A program made the position numbers and the translations under genes. Shown piece by piece: positions 53,353 to 64,000 of a stretch of 64,000 nucleotides of DNA. Position 1 is the first letter of the stretch, and every line of letters starts with the position of its first letter. Source of the stretch: Oleispira antarctica RB-8 (GTDB lineage: Bacteria > Pseudomonadota > Gammaproteobacteria > Pseudomonadales > Oceanobacteraceae); NCBI GenBank assembly GCA_000967895.1, contig FO203512.1, positions 3,657,531 to 3,721,530 of the forward strand, read 5' to 3'. The notes beneath the pieces are model-generated. The model worked only from the letters and a program-made list of their open reading frames with translations. It ran no database searches and was not told the DNA's origin.

Positions 53353-54810
53353 TTATTGACTATTAACTGCTTCTTTAGTGACCGCTTCTTTATTGCCCGT
53401 ACCCATATAATGGTCACATCGATAAAGTTTGAAATAGTTCACATATGAAGATTCTATTTTTATTTCTAATTCATCTTTAAATTCGCAGTGTGAAAACTGT
53501 TTCAACAGTTTTTCTTTGAATCCTTTATGGTCGGCATGAAGTAATAATATTCCAGAATCACCCACCTCAGCGGATCCAAACCAAAGATCAAACTGATCAA
53601 ATCTTGAATCCAGTACTTTAACAGGCATTGGACGCGCATACCATGCAACTCGAGAGGCGTGTGACCAGTTGGGTATAAATACATTATCCCCCTCCTTGGC
53701 CAAAGATGTGATACGAGATGAAACCTCTTTCCACCCCATTAAATCTGCTAATGGGTGGCGATAATCATCAAAAGCAATTTTAGGATAAGTAAGAAGAACT
53801 TGTACAACCAAGGTTAACAACAAGCTGAAACTGGCTAGACTTATAAAAATTCGCTTTTGTATTTTACTGCCTAAAGATGAAAGAATTACTTTCGCGATCA
53901 ATGGCAGCATAAAAATAACGCCTAACTCAGTCCAATGAGGCAATGAGCGACCTTTTGCCGATAAGATAGAAAACAAAATCAAAATAGGTAAGGCGAAAAT
54001 CAGCCAGATTTTAGCGCCGTTATTAGCCCGCAACTTCCATATGGCCAATAAGCCCACGATATAGATTAAAGGTCCGAAAGCAGCAAATTGAGTTACTTGC
54101 ATACGTAATGCAGCGGCTAAACTATATTCTGATTTTCCGGCACTATGATTTAACTGGTATAAAAATGAAATCCAGTCATTGTGCATGTTCCAATACAACA
54201 CAGGAAAAATACAAATAGCGGCAATAATCCCTGCAAGATACAGCCCTACTTGCGAAAACAAACGCGCTTTGAATTGTAAATACAGCACTATAAAAGTAGA
54301 CACAGCCAGCGTCACGCCAGTGTATTTACTTAACCCAGCGGCACCTAATATTAAACCAAGCAATAGCCAATCTTTAAGTTGATGCCCTTCATTTATTTGA
54401 ATCCTTTTTAAGATCCAGATATTTAATAAGCCCGCCAAAATTAGAGGGGTTTCTGGGATCATACCAAAAGGAAGTACTTGTAAAATAGGCGCGCTGATAA
54501 ACAGCAAGATCGTTAGCTGCGCTGTTTTTTCACCAAAGTCTTTTTTAGCTAGATGGAATAATACACACAATGAAAGTCCACTCAGAATAATTGGGATTAC
54601 TCTCAAGGAGAACTCGGAACTTGAGAATAATAAAGCGATCGATTGAAGCCAGCCAACCATAGGAGGATGATCAAAATAAGACCAATCTAAAAAGCTCCCA
54701 TATAAGGCATAGTGAGCCTCATCGGCAGAAAAAGGGAGGGACCAGGCGTGGAGCAATGCCAATAAACTATAAAGGCCTAGAAAACTGAGAGTGATGATTC
54801 TTAGCGACAT
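53353..54810 (-). CDS. GT39/ArnT-like polyprenyl-phosphate sugar transferase
   Basis: 485 residues, about eleven or twelve membrane helices. The catalytic first periplasmic loop has the ArnT/PMT_2 pattern LPFSADEAHYALYGSFLDWSYFDHPPMVGWL, with the Asp-Glu pair near residue 29, followed by PETPLILAGLLNIWIL. A soluble C-terminal region of about 110 residues follows. It would transfer a sugar from the lipid-linked donor made by the downstream GT2-GtrA protein to lipid A, a glycolipid or a protein. The acceptor is unknown. Its promoter should lie in the 330 bp before the rRNA terminator. Confidence 0.87.
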   Translation of the reverse strand: MSLRIITLSFLGLYSLLALLHAWSLPFSADEAHYALYGSFLDWSYFDHPPMVGWLQSIALLFSSSEFSLRVIPIILSGLSLCVLFHLAKKDFGEKTAQLTILLFISAPILQVLPFGMIPETPLILAGLLNIWILKRIQINEGHQLKDWLLLGLILGAAGLSKYTGVTLAVSTFIVLYLQFKARLFSQVGLYLAGIIAAICIFPVLYWNMHNDWISFLYQLNHSAGKSEYSLAAALRMQVTQFAAFGPLIYIVGLLAIWKLRANNGAKIWLIFALPILILFSILSAKGRSLPHWTELGVIFMLPLIAKVILSSLGSKIQKRIFISLASFSLLLTLVVQVLLTYPKIAFDDYRHPLADLMGWKEVSSRITSLAKEGDNVFIPNWSHASRVAWYARPMPVKVLDSRFDQFDLWFGSAEVGDSGILLLHADHKGFKEKLLKQFSHCEFKDELEIKIESSYVNYFKLYRCDHYMGTGNKEAVTKEAVNSQ

Positions 54811-55140
54811 GATGCCTACGCTGCTTTTATTAATGTTTTTGAGGAATGCTATTGTAATCTAATGGGGCTTCACACGTCATGCTAATGGGTAAAGATTTGT
54901 CTCAGTTTATGGCTGTAACATTCACAGCAAGATGTTTTTAAGAAAACCGATTTTGGATTCTAGAATAAGAGCCTCAATAGACGTAACGTTTACCCTACAA
55001 TCAAACGGGAAGAGCCCACAGTGACCACTATGGATGGTGGAAATGCAGAGCTATCCTCTGCCAGCTAGTGGGTATCGAGAGAAATTCATCGTCATTATTC
55101 TAAAAATTTTAATTTGTCTGCCATCACACTTTTCTCTAGG
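54811..55140. other. Spacer between the rRNA operon terminator and the GT39 gene
   Basis: 330 bp with no credible gene. ATTCTAGAATAAGAGCC at 54957-54973 resembles the trailer that follows both 5S genes (TTTAGAATAAGAGC) although no 5S is next to it. A compact three-stem structure lies at 55015-55072 and is described separately. The rest is AT-rich. Confidence 0.5.
55015..55072. other. Structured three-way-junction-like RNA/DNA element
   Basis: P1 pairs CCCAC (55015-55019) with GTGGG (55068-55072). P2 pairs CCAC (55025-55028) with GTGG (55037-55040). P3 pairs GCAGAG (55045-55050) with CTCTGC (55056-55061). The fold is possible on either strand. It matches no riboswitch or ribozyme core I know. 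Confidence 0.4.
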
Positions 55141-55143
55141 CGA

Positions 55144-55177
55144 AAAAAAACCCTAATAGACGACCTATTAGGGTTTT
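55144..55177. terminator. Bidirectional rRNA operon terminator
   Basis: CCCTAATAG and CTATTAGGG flank a 5-nt loop. AAAAAAAA on the left and TTTT on the right make it functional in both directions. It lies 8 bp downstream of the second 5S gene on the minus strand. Confidence 0.85.
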
Positions 55178-55185
55178 AGAATAAG

Positions 55186-55304
55186 AGCTTGACGATGACC
55201 TACTCTCACATGGGGAAACCCCACACTACCATCGGCGCTACTGCGTTTCACTTCTGAGTTCGGGATGGGTTCAGGTGGTTCCACAGTGCTATTGTTGTCA
55301 AACA
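55186..55304 (-). rRNA. rrf: 5S rRNA, second (distal) copy
   Basis: 119 nt. Conserved 5S core is clear, including the complement of GGTAGTGTGGGG and CCATGTGAGAGTAGG. The 5' and 3' ends (TGTTTGACAAC and the trailer AAGCTCTTATTC) pair. It differs from copy 1 at only a few bases near the 5' end. It lies behind a terminator of its own. Confidence 0.93.
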
Positions 55305-55411
55305 AACTTTGATGCTTTGTTCGTGTCTTATGCGCTTCTCTTATGAGTGGCTGCATTCACTTGGCAAATAGGGTCATACACAGTTGGTTTTTCTAAACCA
55401 ATCTTTACTGA

Positions 55412-55462
55412 AAAAAAATCCCCAACACACTCTCTATTTAAAGAGAATCTGTTGGGGATTTT
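55412..55462 (-). terminator. Terminator between the two 5S genes
   Basis: AATCCCCAACA and TGTTGGGGATT arms pair around an AT-rich loop that contains a second small CTCT/AGAG pairing. On the minus strand the hairpin is followed by a run of eight T. Confidence 0.8.
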
Positions 55463-55470
55463 AGAATAAG

Positions 55471-55589
55471 AGCTTGACGATGACCTACTCTCACATGGGG
55501 AAACCCCACACTACCATCGGCGCTACTGCGTTTCACTTCTGAGTTCGGGATGGGTTCAGGTGGTTCCACAGCGCTATTGTCGTCAAGCA
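55471..55589 (-). rRNA. rrf: 5S rRNA, first (proximal) copy
   Basis: 119 nt with the canonical gammaproteobacterial 5S sequence. Ends TGCTTGACGACAATAGCGC and GGTCATCGTCAAGCT pair to form helix I. It is 224 bp downstream of the 23S 3' end on the same transcript. Confidence 0.95.
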
Positions 55590-55812
55590 AACCTTGATGC
55601 TTAGTGATTGTCTTATTGCACTTCTCTTGCGAGTGGCAGCAATCGTTCAGCAAATAGGGTCGGATACATGATGTGGTTTTATCTTAGTGTTAATTCTCTG
55701 CTTCGACTTGCGTCTTCAGCTTAATATTAGAGTGTGTGCTTATCAGTTGTTCTGATCTTACAACACCACCGCTTGTCTTTACCTTGGTATAGACGCGCAG
55801 TTTTGGTGTTAT

Positions 55813-58702
<2,890 letters not shown>

Positions 58703-59087
58703 ATATAACCCAAAACCACCTCGACAATCACAAGAGACTGTGGAAGTATTAACGCTAAGGGTGATATTATTTGATCAACTAACTGAGTTTGCTTATCACT
58801 TTAATATTTTTTTCTTTTACACAAGCATCAAACCTTAGACTGTTGATCGAAACCAACAATTCAAAATTTAATACGTATAAATAGAGAATTAGCACTGAGA
58901 TAAATAATCAATTCGCTTAGTACAATCAAACTTGGGTAAACCCAACCTCAATCAAACCTTACGAGTTAATCAATAACTCATATCATGTATCCTAATTTTT
59001 AAAGAACGAGCAAAAGCCTTAGCTTTTGCTAATCGTATTCAAACAATTCGTGTGAGCACTTAACCAAGATTGGTGAAGAATATCGTT
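58703..59087 (-). other. 16S-23S internal transcribed spacer without tRNA genes
   Basis: 385 bp. It carries a boxA-like antitermination motif (minus strand GTTCTTTAAAAATT, about 58996-59010) and the 3' arm of the 16S processing stem at 59047-59072. No tRNA-Ile or tRNA-Ala, nor any tRNA arm pattern, is present. Confidence 0.8.
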
Positions 59088-60626
<1,539 letters not shown>

Positions 60627-60752
60627 TAAATCTTACTCAAAATAAAAACTAACTTTTATACTCACCAAATTAATGTAGAGTTCGTAAGTTCTTACTTTGT
60701 TTTATGCTTTGATGTCATCCTAACAGCGAACTGTTAAGTGACTGTCTCCACT

Positions 60753-60805
60753 CAATCAAGGTAAGCACCCACACGAATTATCTGAATATGTTTTTAAAGA
60801 ACGTT
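60753..60805 (-). promoter_or_regulatory. rRNA leader: 16S processing stem arm and boxA
   Basis: 60753-60777 is nearly complementary to 59047-59072 in the spacer (TTCGTGTG and CTTA blocks shared), forming the presumed RNase III stem around 16S. Just upstream, minus strand CGTTCTTTAAAAA (about 60791-60803) is a boxA-like antitermination site, repeated in the internal spacer. Confidence 0.7.
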
Positions 60806-60835
60806 TCCACTGAGCTTTACTCGAAGTGGGCGCAC

Positions 60836-60863
60836 ATTATATATTGTGCGGTTTCGAAGTCAA
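60836..60863 (-). promoter_or_regulatory. rrn promoter, proximal
   Basis: On the minus strand TTGACT (60858-60863), 16-bp spacer, TATAAT (60836-60841), followed by the GC-rich discriminator GTGCGCCC. A 16-bp spacer and GC discriminator are the hallmarks of stringently controlled rrn P1 promoters. AT-rich DNA upstream could act as an UP element. Confidence 0.85.
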
Positions 60864-60994
60864 GGATTATTTTCAATTAACTTTCAGAGAAAGTAGAAGA
60901 AAAACAACATCTTATCTTCAATGCTTAAAGTGATTTAAAAGTAACTTCTTACTAAAAAGAAGAGGCTTTCAAAGTCTCTCTGAGCAGGCTGCGT

Positions 60995-61022
60995 ATCTTA
61001 AAGACTTCAGCCAGAGAGTCAA
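60995..61022 (-). promoter_or_regulatory. rrn promoter, middle
   Basis: Minus strand TTGACT (61017-61022), 16-bp spacer, TAAGAT (60995-61000), then ACGCAGCCTGCTCAGA. Same architecture as the proximal promoter; the initial transcribed GCCTGCTCAGA is shared with the distal one. Confidence 0.75.
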
Positions 61023-61124
61023 GTGATTATTTTCAGAAAGATTTCAAAAAAACCTTTAAAAACAACACCTTATCTCAACTCAGCCACAAATCCCCAAAGG
61101 TCTTTCTGTCTGAGCAGGCGGCGA

Positions 61125-61152
61125 ATAATACGCTTATCCTCAGCCCCGTCAA
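61125..61152 (-). promoter_or_regulatory. rrn promoter, distal
   Basis: Minus strand TTGACG (61147-61152), 16-bp spacer, TATTAT (61125-61130), then TCGCCGCCTGCTCAGA. Third promoter in the tandem set, about 500 bp upstream of 16S. Confidence 0.75.
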
Positions 61153-61442
61153 CCGATTCCTGTAAATATATTACAAAAGAGTGAAATGAATTCAAAAACC
61201 ACCAAAACTGCTTAGTTATCGTACGAATTCTGGCTAGGAACTAGAGGATAGTTGGGATTTGAGTAGATTCAAGGTGGCTTCAAGATGGTGTCAAGAAAGA
61301 TGAATGTATTTTAAAAAAATTCAAAAACAAATACCTAGTGCGAAAATAAGTACCTATATCTATATAGACGCACATCTACCTAAAAAAGACTTATACGCTT
61401 TTGTAATCCTAAAAAACGCCGTAATTCAACGTTTTGGTATGC
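61153..61442. other. AT-rich region upstream of the rrn promoters
   Basis: 290 bp with no credible gene. At 61268-61300 there are three consecutive 11-mers of the type TTCAAG(G/A)TGG, the third degenerate, one helical turn apart. A possible factor-binding region upstream of the rRNA promoters. Confidence 0.4.
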
Positions 61443-61561
61443 GCTGTATCGGGTAATTCCTTTTCTGGGACGCCGTAAATACGCCGCTTCGCTCTCCCTG
61501 TAGGCTTGGCCCCCGCATCCCTGCGGCGTGAACACCCATAAAACGAACCACCCGATACAGC
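61443..61561 (-). repeat. Dispersed CTACAGGGA element, copy D, with 27-bp inverted arms
   Basis: Arms 61443-61469 and 61535-61561 match at 23 of 27 positions (GCTGTATCGGGT shared exactly). On the minus strand the core has GCAGGGATGCGGG, AAGCCTACAGGGAG and GCGGCGTATTTACGGCGT. The inner GCCGC/GCGGC pairing extends the hairpin. Confidence 0.8.
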
Positions 61562-61685
61562 ACCACAAATTCTTATATAAGCGCAAGGAAGGTTTATTAT
61601 TCTAAATAAAGACGGCTTATCATTTACCGATAAGCTGCGTTGCTATAAAGAGAAAGGCTTTTTCAGATTTCTAAAGCAGAAGTGA

Positions 61686-61843
61686 TTTGCGGTGAGTGAT
61701 GGAGATTAATTTTGTAGGACGTCTAAAAGAGGGATCTTTTAGCGAGCTACAGGGAGCGCTAGCGCCGTGAATTCCTGGAGCGGCTGGTACCTTGCAGCGC
61801 TCCGTACAAAATTCAATCTCCATCGCGAACGCAAGCAAATTGC
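61686..61843 (+). repeat. Dispersed CTACAGGGA element, copy E, with long inverted arms
   Basis: GATGGAGATTAATTTTGTA (61698-61716) is mirrored by TACAAAATTCAATCTCCATC (61805-61824), and the similarity continues outward through ATTTGC (left) and GCAAAT (right). The core GCTACAGGGAGCGCTAGCGC and GGCTGGTA parallels copy C. An additional internal hairpin CTAAAAGA/TCTTTTAG lies at 61723-61742. Confidence 0.8.
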
Positions 61844-61920
61844 GAGCAGAAAACCAAAAGCCCAGAATCAACCCACAAGCAGCGCTTCAACCAAAACAAA
61901 ACAAAAAGCCACAAACAAAA

Positions 61921-61954
61921 AAGGCGCTAACCGTTTCCAGTTAGCGCCTTTTTT
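61921..61954. terminator. Bidirectional terminator after pnp
   Basis: AAGGCGCTAA (61921-61930) pairs with TTAGCGCCTT (61941-61950), flanked by A-run on the left and TTTT on the right. It lies 22 bp downstream of the pnp stop on the minus strand. Confidence 0.88.
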
Positions 61955-61976
61955 AGATCAAATGATCAATCAGAGA

Positions 61977-64000
61977 TTACGCTTCTTGCGCAACACCCTT
62001 CATGGTCAACTTGATACGGCCCTTAGGATCAACGTCTAATACATTAACGTTAACCTCTTGGCCTTCTTTCAAGTAATCAGCAACGTTCTCTACACGCTCT
62101 TCAGAGATCTGAGAGATGTGAACCAAACCGTCTTTACCTGGGATAATGTTAACAAAAGCACCGAAATCGGCTAGCTTCATAACTTTACCACGGTAGATCT
62201 TGCCAACTTCAGCTTCAGCCGTAATGCCTTCGATCATTGCTTTAGCTGCATCAGATGCTTCTTTACCAGCCGCGAAGATCTTGATGTTACCGCTATCATC
62301 GATATCGATGTCTGCACCAGTCTGCTCAGTGATTGAACGGATAGTCGCGCCGCCTTTACCAATAACGTCACGGATCTTATCAGGATCGATTTTGATCGTG
62401 CTCATAGTAGGTGCGTTATCAGCCATCTCAGCAGCAGGAGTCGCAATACAAGCATTCATAGACGCAAGAATCGTCATACGAGCTGTGTTTGCTTTCTGCA
62501 ATGCGATATCCATAATCTCTTCAGTGATACCTTGAATCTTGATATCCATCTGTAGAGCAGTAATACCTTGATCAGTACCAGCTACTTTAAAGTCCATGTC
62601 GCCTAAGTGATCTTCATCACCCAAGATATCAGTCAATACAGCAAAACCGTTGTCTTCTTTGATAAGACCCATTGCGATACCCGCAACTGGAGCTTTCATT
62701 GGTACGCCAGCTGCCATCAATGCCATAGAAGCACCACAAACAGAAGCCATAGAAGAAGAACCGTTAGATTCTGTAATTTCAGATACGACACGAATTGAAT
62801 AAGGGAAATCTTCGTGCTTAGGCATCATCGCTTGGATACCACGACGCGCTAGACGACCGTGACCAATTTCGCGACGACCAACACCGCCCATACGTCCGGC
62901 TTCACCTACAGAATAAGGAGGGAAGTTGTACTGGAACATAAATGGATCTTCAGTACGACCGAACAACGTATCAACCATCTGAGCATCACGACCAGAACCT
63001 AGAGTTGCAGTAACGATTGCTTGAGTTTCACCACGAGTGAACAAAGCAGAACCGTGAACATTTCCTAGAACGCCCGTTTCAACCGTAATCGCACGAACAG
63101 TATCGTTATCACGACCATCGATGCGAGGCTCACCAGCAACACTGCGCTGACGAACGATATTCTTTTGGATCTTAGAAATCATGCCGGCAATATCGTCTGC
63201 AGACGGTTTGCCTTCTTCTTCGCCACACAAAGCTTCAACCGCTGCTTTCTTAGCCGCATCGATTTTGCTATAACGCTCCATCTTATCAGTCGTAAGATAT
63301 GCGTCACCAATAGCAGCACCGGCTTGTGCACTAACAGCATCAAATAATGCAGTATCAAACTCAGGAGCAGTCCATTCCCATACTGGTGTATTAACAGTCG
63401 CAGCAAATTCAGCTACAGCAGTAACAACACACTGGTATTCTTGGTGAGCGAATAATACAGCGCCCAACATTTCATCTTCAGTCAGCTCATCTGCTTCAGA
63501 TTCAACCATCAATACAGCGTCGTTAGTACCAGCAACAACCATATCCAATAATGAATTTTCTAAAACTTCATAGCTTGGGTTTAATACGTAGCCTTTCTCT
63601 TCATTGAAAGCAACACGGGCTGCGCCGATTGGTCCACTGAAAGGAATACCAGAAATAGAGATAGCAGCAGAAGTACCGATCATGGCTGCGATATCTGGAT
63701 CAACGTTCTTGTCTGCAGAAATCACAGTACAAACAACCTGAACTTCGCTCATGTAACCCTTAGGGAATAATGGACGAATTGGACGGTCAATAAGACGAGA
63801 AGTCAGAGTTTCTTTTTCAGAAGGACGACCTTCACGCTTCAGGTAACCACCAGGGATACGACCTGCAGCATAAGTCTTTTCAATGTAGTGAACAGACAGT
63901 GGGAAAAAGTCTTGTCCTGGCTTAGTAGATTTAGCACCAACCACTGTGGTTAATACTTGAGTCTTACCAATGGTAACTAAAACAGCACCAGAAGCCTGAC
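61977..64000 (-). CDS. pnp: Polyribonucleotide nucleotidyltransferase (PNPase), 5' part beyond window
   Basis: About 674 residues present; the frame runs off the right edge (the visible N-end reads [24 protein letters not shown], where E. coli Pnp has [23 protein letters not shown]). About 35 residues are missing. Two RNase PH domains are seen, with [29 protein letters not shown] and FNFPPYS-like [26 protein letters not shown], then IIPGK- and [17 protein letters not shown] (KH domain) and [21 protein letters not shown] (S1 domain). It degrades RNA 3' to 5' as a trimer in the degradosome. Usually rpsO lies just upstream, outside this window. Confidence 0.97.
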   Translation of the reverse strand, partial: QASGAVLVTIGKTQVLTTVVGAKSTKPGQDFFPLSVHYIEKTYAAGRIPGGYLKREGRPSEKETLTSRLIDRPIRPLFPKGYMSEVQVVCTVISADKNVDPDIAAMIGTSAAISISGIPFSGPIGAARVAFNEEKGYVLNPSYEVLENSLLDMVVAGTNDAVLMVESEADELTEDEMLGAVLFAHQEYQCVVTAVAEFAATVNTPVWEWTAPEFDTALFDAVSAQAGAAIGDAYLTTDKMERYSKIDAAKKAAVEALCGEEEGKPSADDIAGMISKIQKNIVRQRSVAGEPRIDGRDNDTVRAITVETGVLGNVHGSALFTRGETQAIVTATLGSGRDAQMVDTLFGRTEDPFMFQYNFPPYSVGEAGRMGGVGRREIGHGRLARRGIQAMMPKHEDFPYSIRVVSEITESNGSSSMASVCGASMALMAAGVPMKAPVAGIAMGLIKEDNGFAVLTDILGDEDHLGDMDFKVAGTDQGITALQMDIKIQGITEEIMDIALQKANTARMTILASMNACIATPAAEMADNAPTMSTIKIDPDKIRDVIGKGGATIRSITEQTGADIDIDDSGNIKIFAAGKEASDAAKAMIEGITAEAEVGKIYRGKVMKLADFGAFVNIIPGKDGLVHISQISEERVENVADYLKEGQEVNVNVLDVDPKGRIKLTMKGVAQEA

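Noticed and set aside
55015-55072. Hammerhead ribozyme
   Set aside because: A GAAA-like stretch is present, but the CTGANGA core is missing on both strands.
58703-59087. tRNA-Ile/Ala or tRNA-Glu in the rRNA spacer
   Set aside because: No T-arm (GGTTCRA) or acceptor/CCA pattern could be found on either strand.
61380-61586. 68-residue minus-strand frame
   Set aside because: It is read through repeat copy D and its arms, with no ribosome site and no family resemblance.
61767-62039. 90-residue plus-strand frame crossing the pnp terminator
   Set aside because: It overlaps repeat copy E, the terminator hairpin and the 3' end of pnp; composition is low-complexity.

Overview
The window looks like chromosomal DNA of a marine-type gammaproteobacterium, probably Oceanospirillales (Oleispira, Bermanella or Thalassolituus relatives). 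This placement is inference. It rests on moderate-to-low GC, the gammaproteobacterial 16S/23S/5S and Pnp sequences, and a gene set rich in acyl-CoA and purine catabolism. There are no phage genes, no complete IS elements, no CRISPR arrays and no tRNA genes that I could see.

Layout. Positions 1-5.5 kb: 3' part of an RND efflux pump, an OmpR/HK two-component pair, a membrane-anchored SMP-30-like protein and RsuA. 5.8-20.1 kb: a class III nucleotidyl cyclase overlapping a lipoprotein gene, small oxidoreductases, a LysR regulator, a decayed TSUP permease, an NrtS-like protein, a 2OG-Fe oxygenase, a cold-shock protein, a Cu/Zn-type efflux permease behind a MerR-type promoter, an SDR, an unknown protein, an AraC regulator with a PF10118-like hydrolase, and a HupE-like metal permease with a small periplasmic partner. 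20.2-29.5 kb: a divergent acyl-CoA degradation locus (two acyl-CoA dehydrogenases of different catalytic class, HSD10-like SDR, thiolase, FadB-like fusion, CaiB-type protein, AraC-type regulator). 29.6-33.2 kb: a periplasmic binding protein, a chemoreceptor and a TSUP permease.

33.4-52.0 kb is a large purine catabolic locus. Minus strand: xdhA-xdhB-xdhC-alc-uraD-uraH-allA-guaD-puuD. Plus strand: a four-gene BMP-type ABC importer, a RutR-like TetR regulator and an 8-oxoguanine deaminase. Together they would import purines, deaminate guanine to xanthine, oxidise xanthine to urate, open urate via PuuD/UraH/UraD to allantoin, and release urea and glyoxylate through Alc and AllA. Allantoinase is missing here. 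RutR-like palindromes lie in the divergent promoter region.

52.2-54.8 kb: two membrane glycosyltransferases. 54.8-61.2 kb: a minus-strand rRNA operon with three tandem rrn-type promoters, no spacer tRNA, and two 5S genes, each with its own terminator. 61.9-64.0 kb: pnp, running off the window.

The most unusual signal is a dispersed family of at least five noncoding elements (near 23.5, 36.0, 37.2, 61.5 and 61.75 kb). They share a CTACAGGGA core, but each is bracketed by long inverted arms whose sequence differs from copy to copy.
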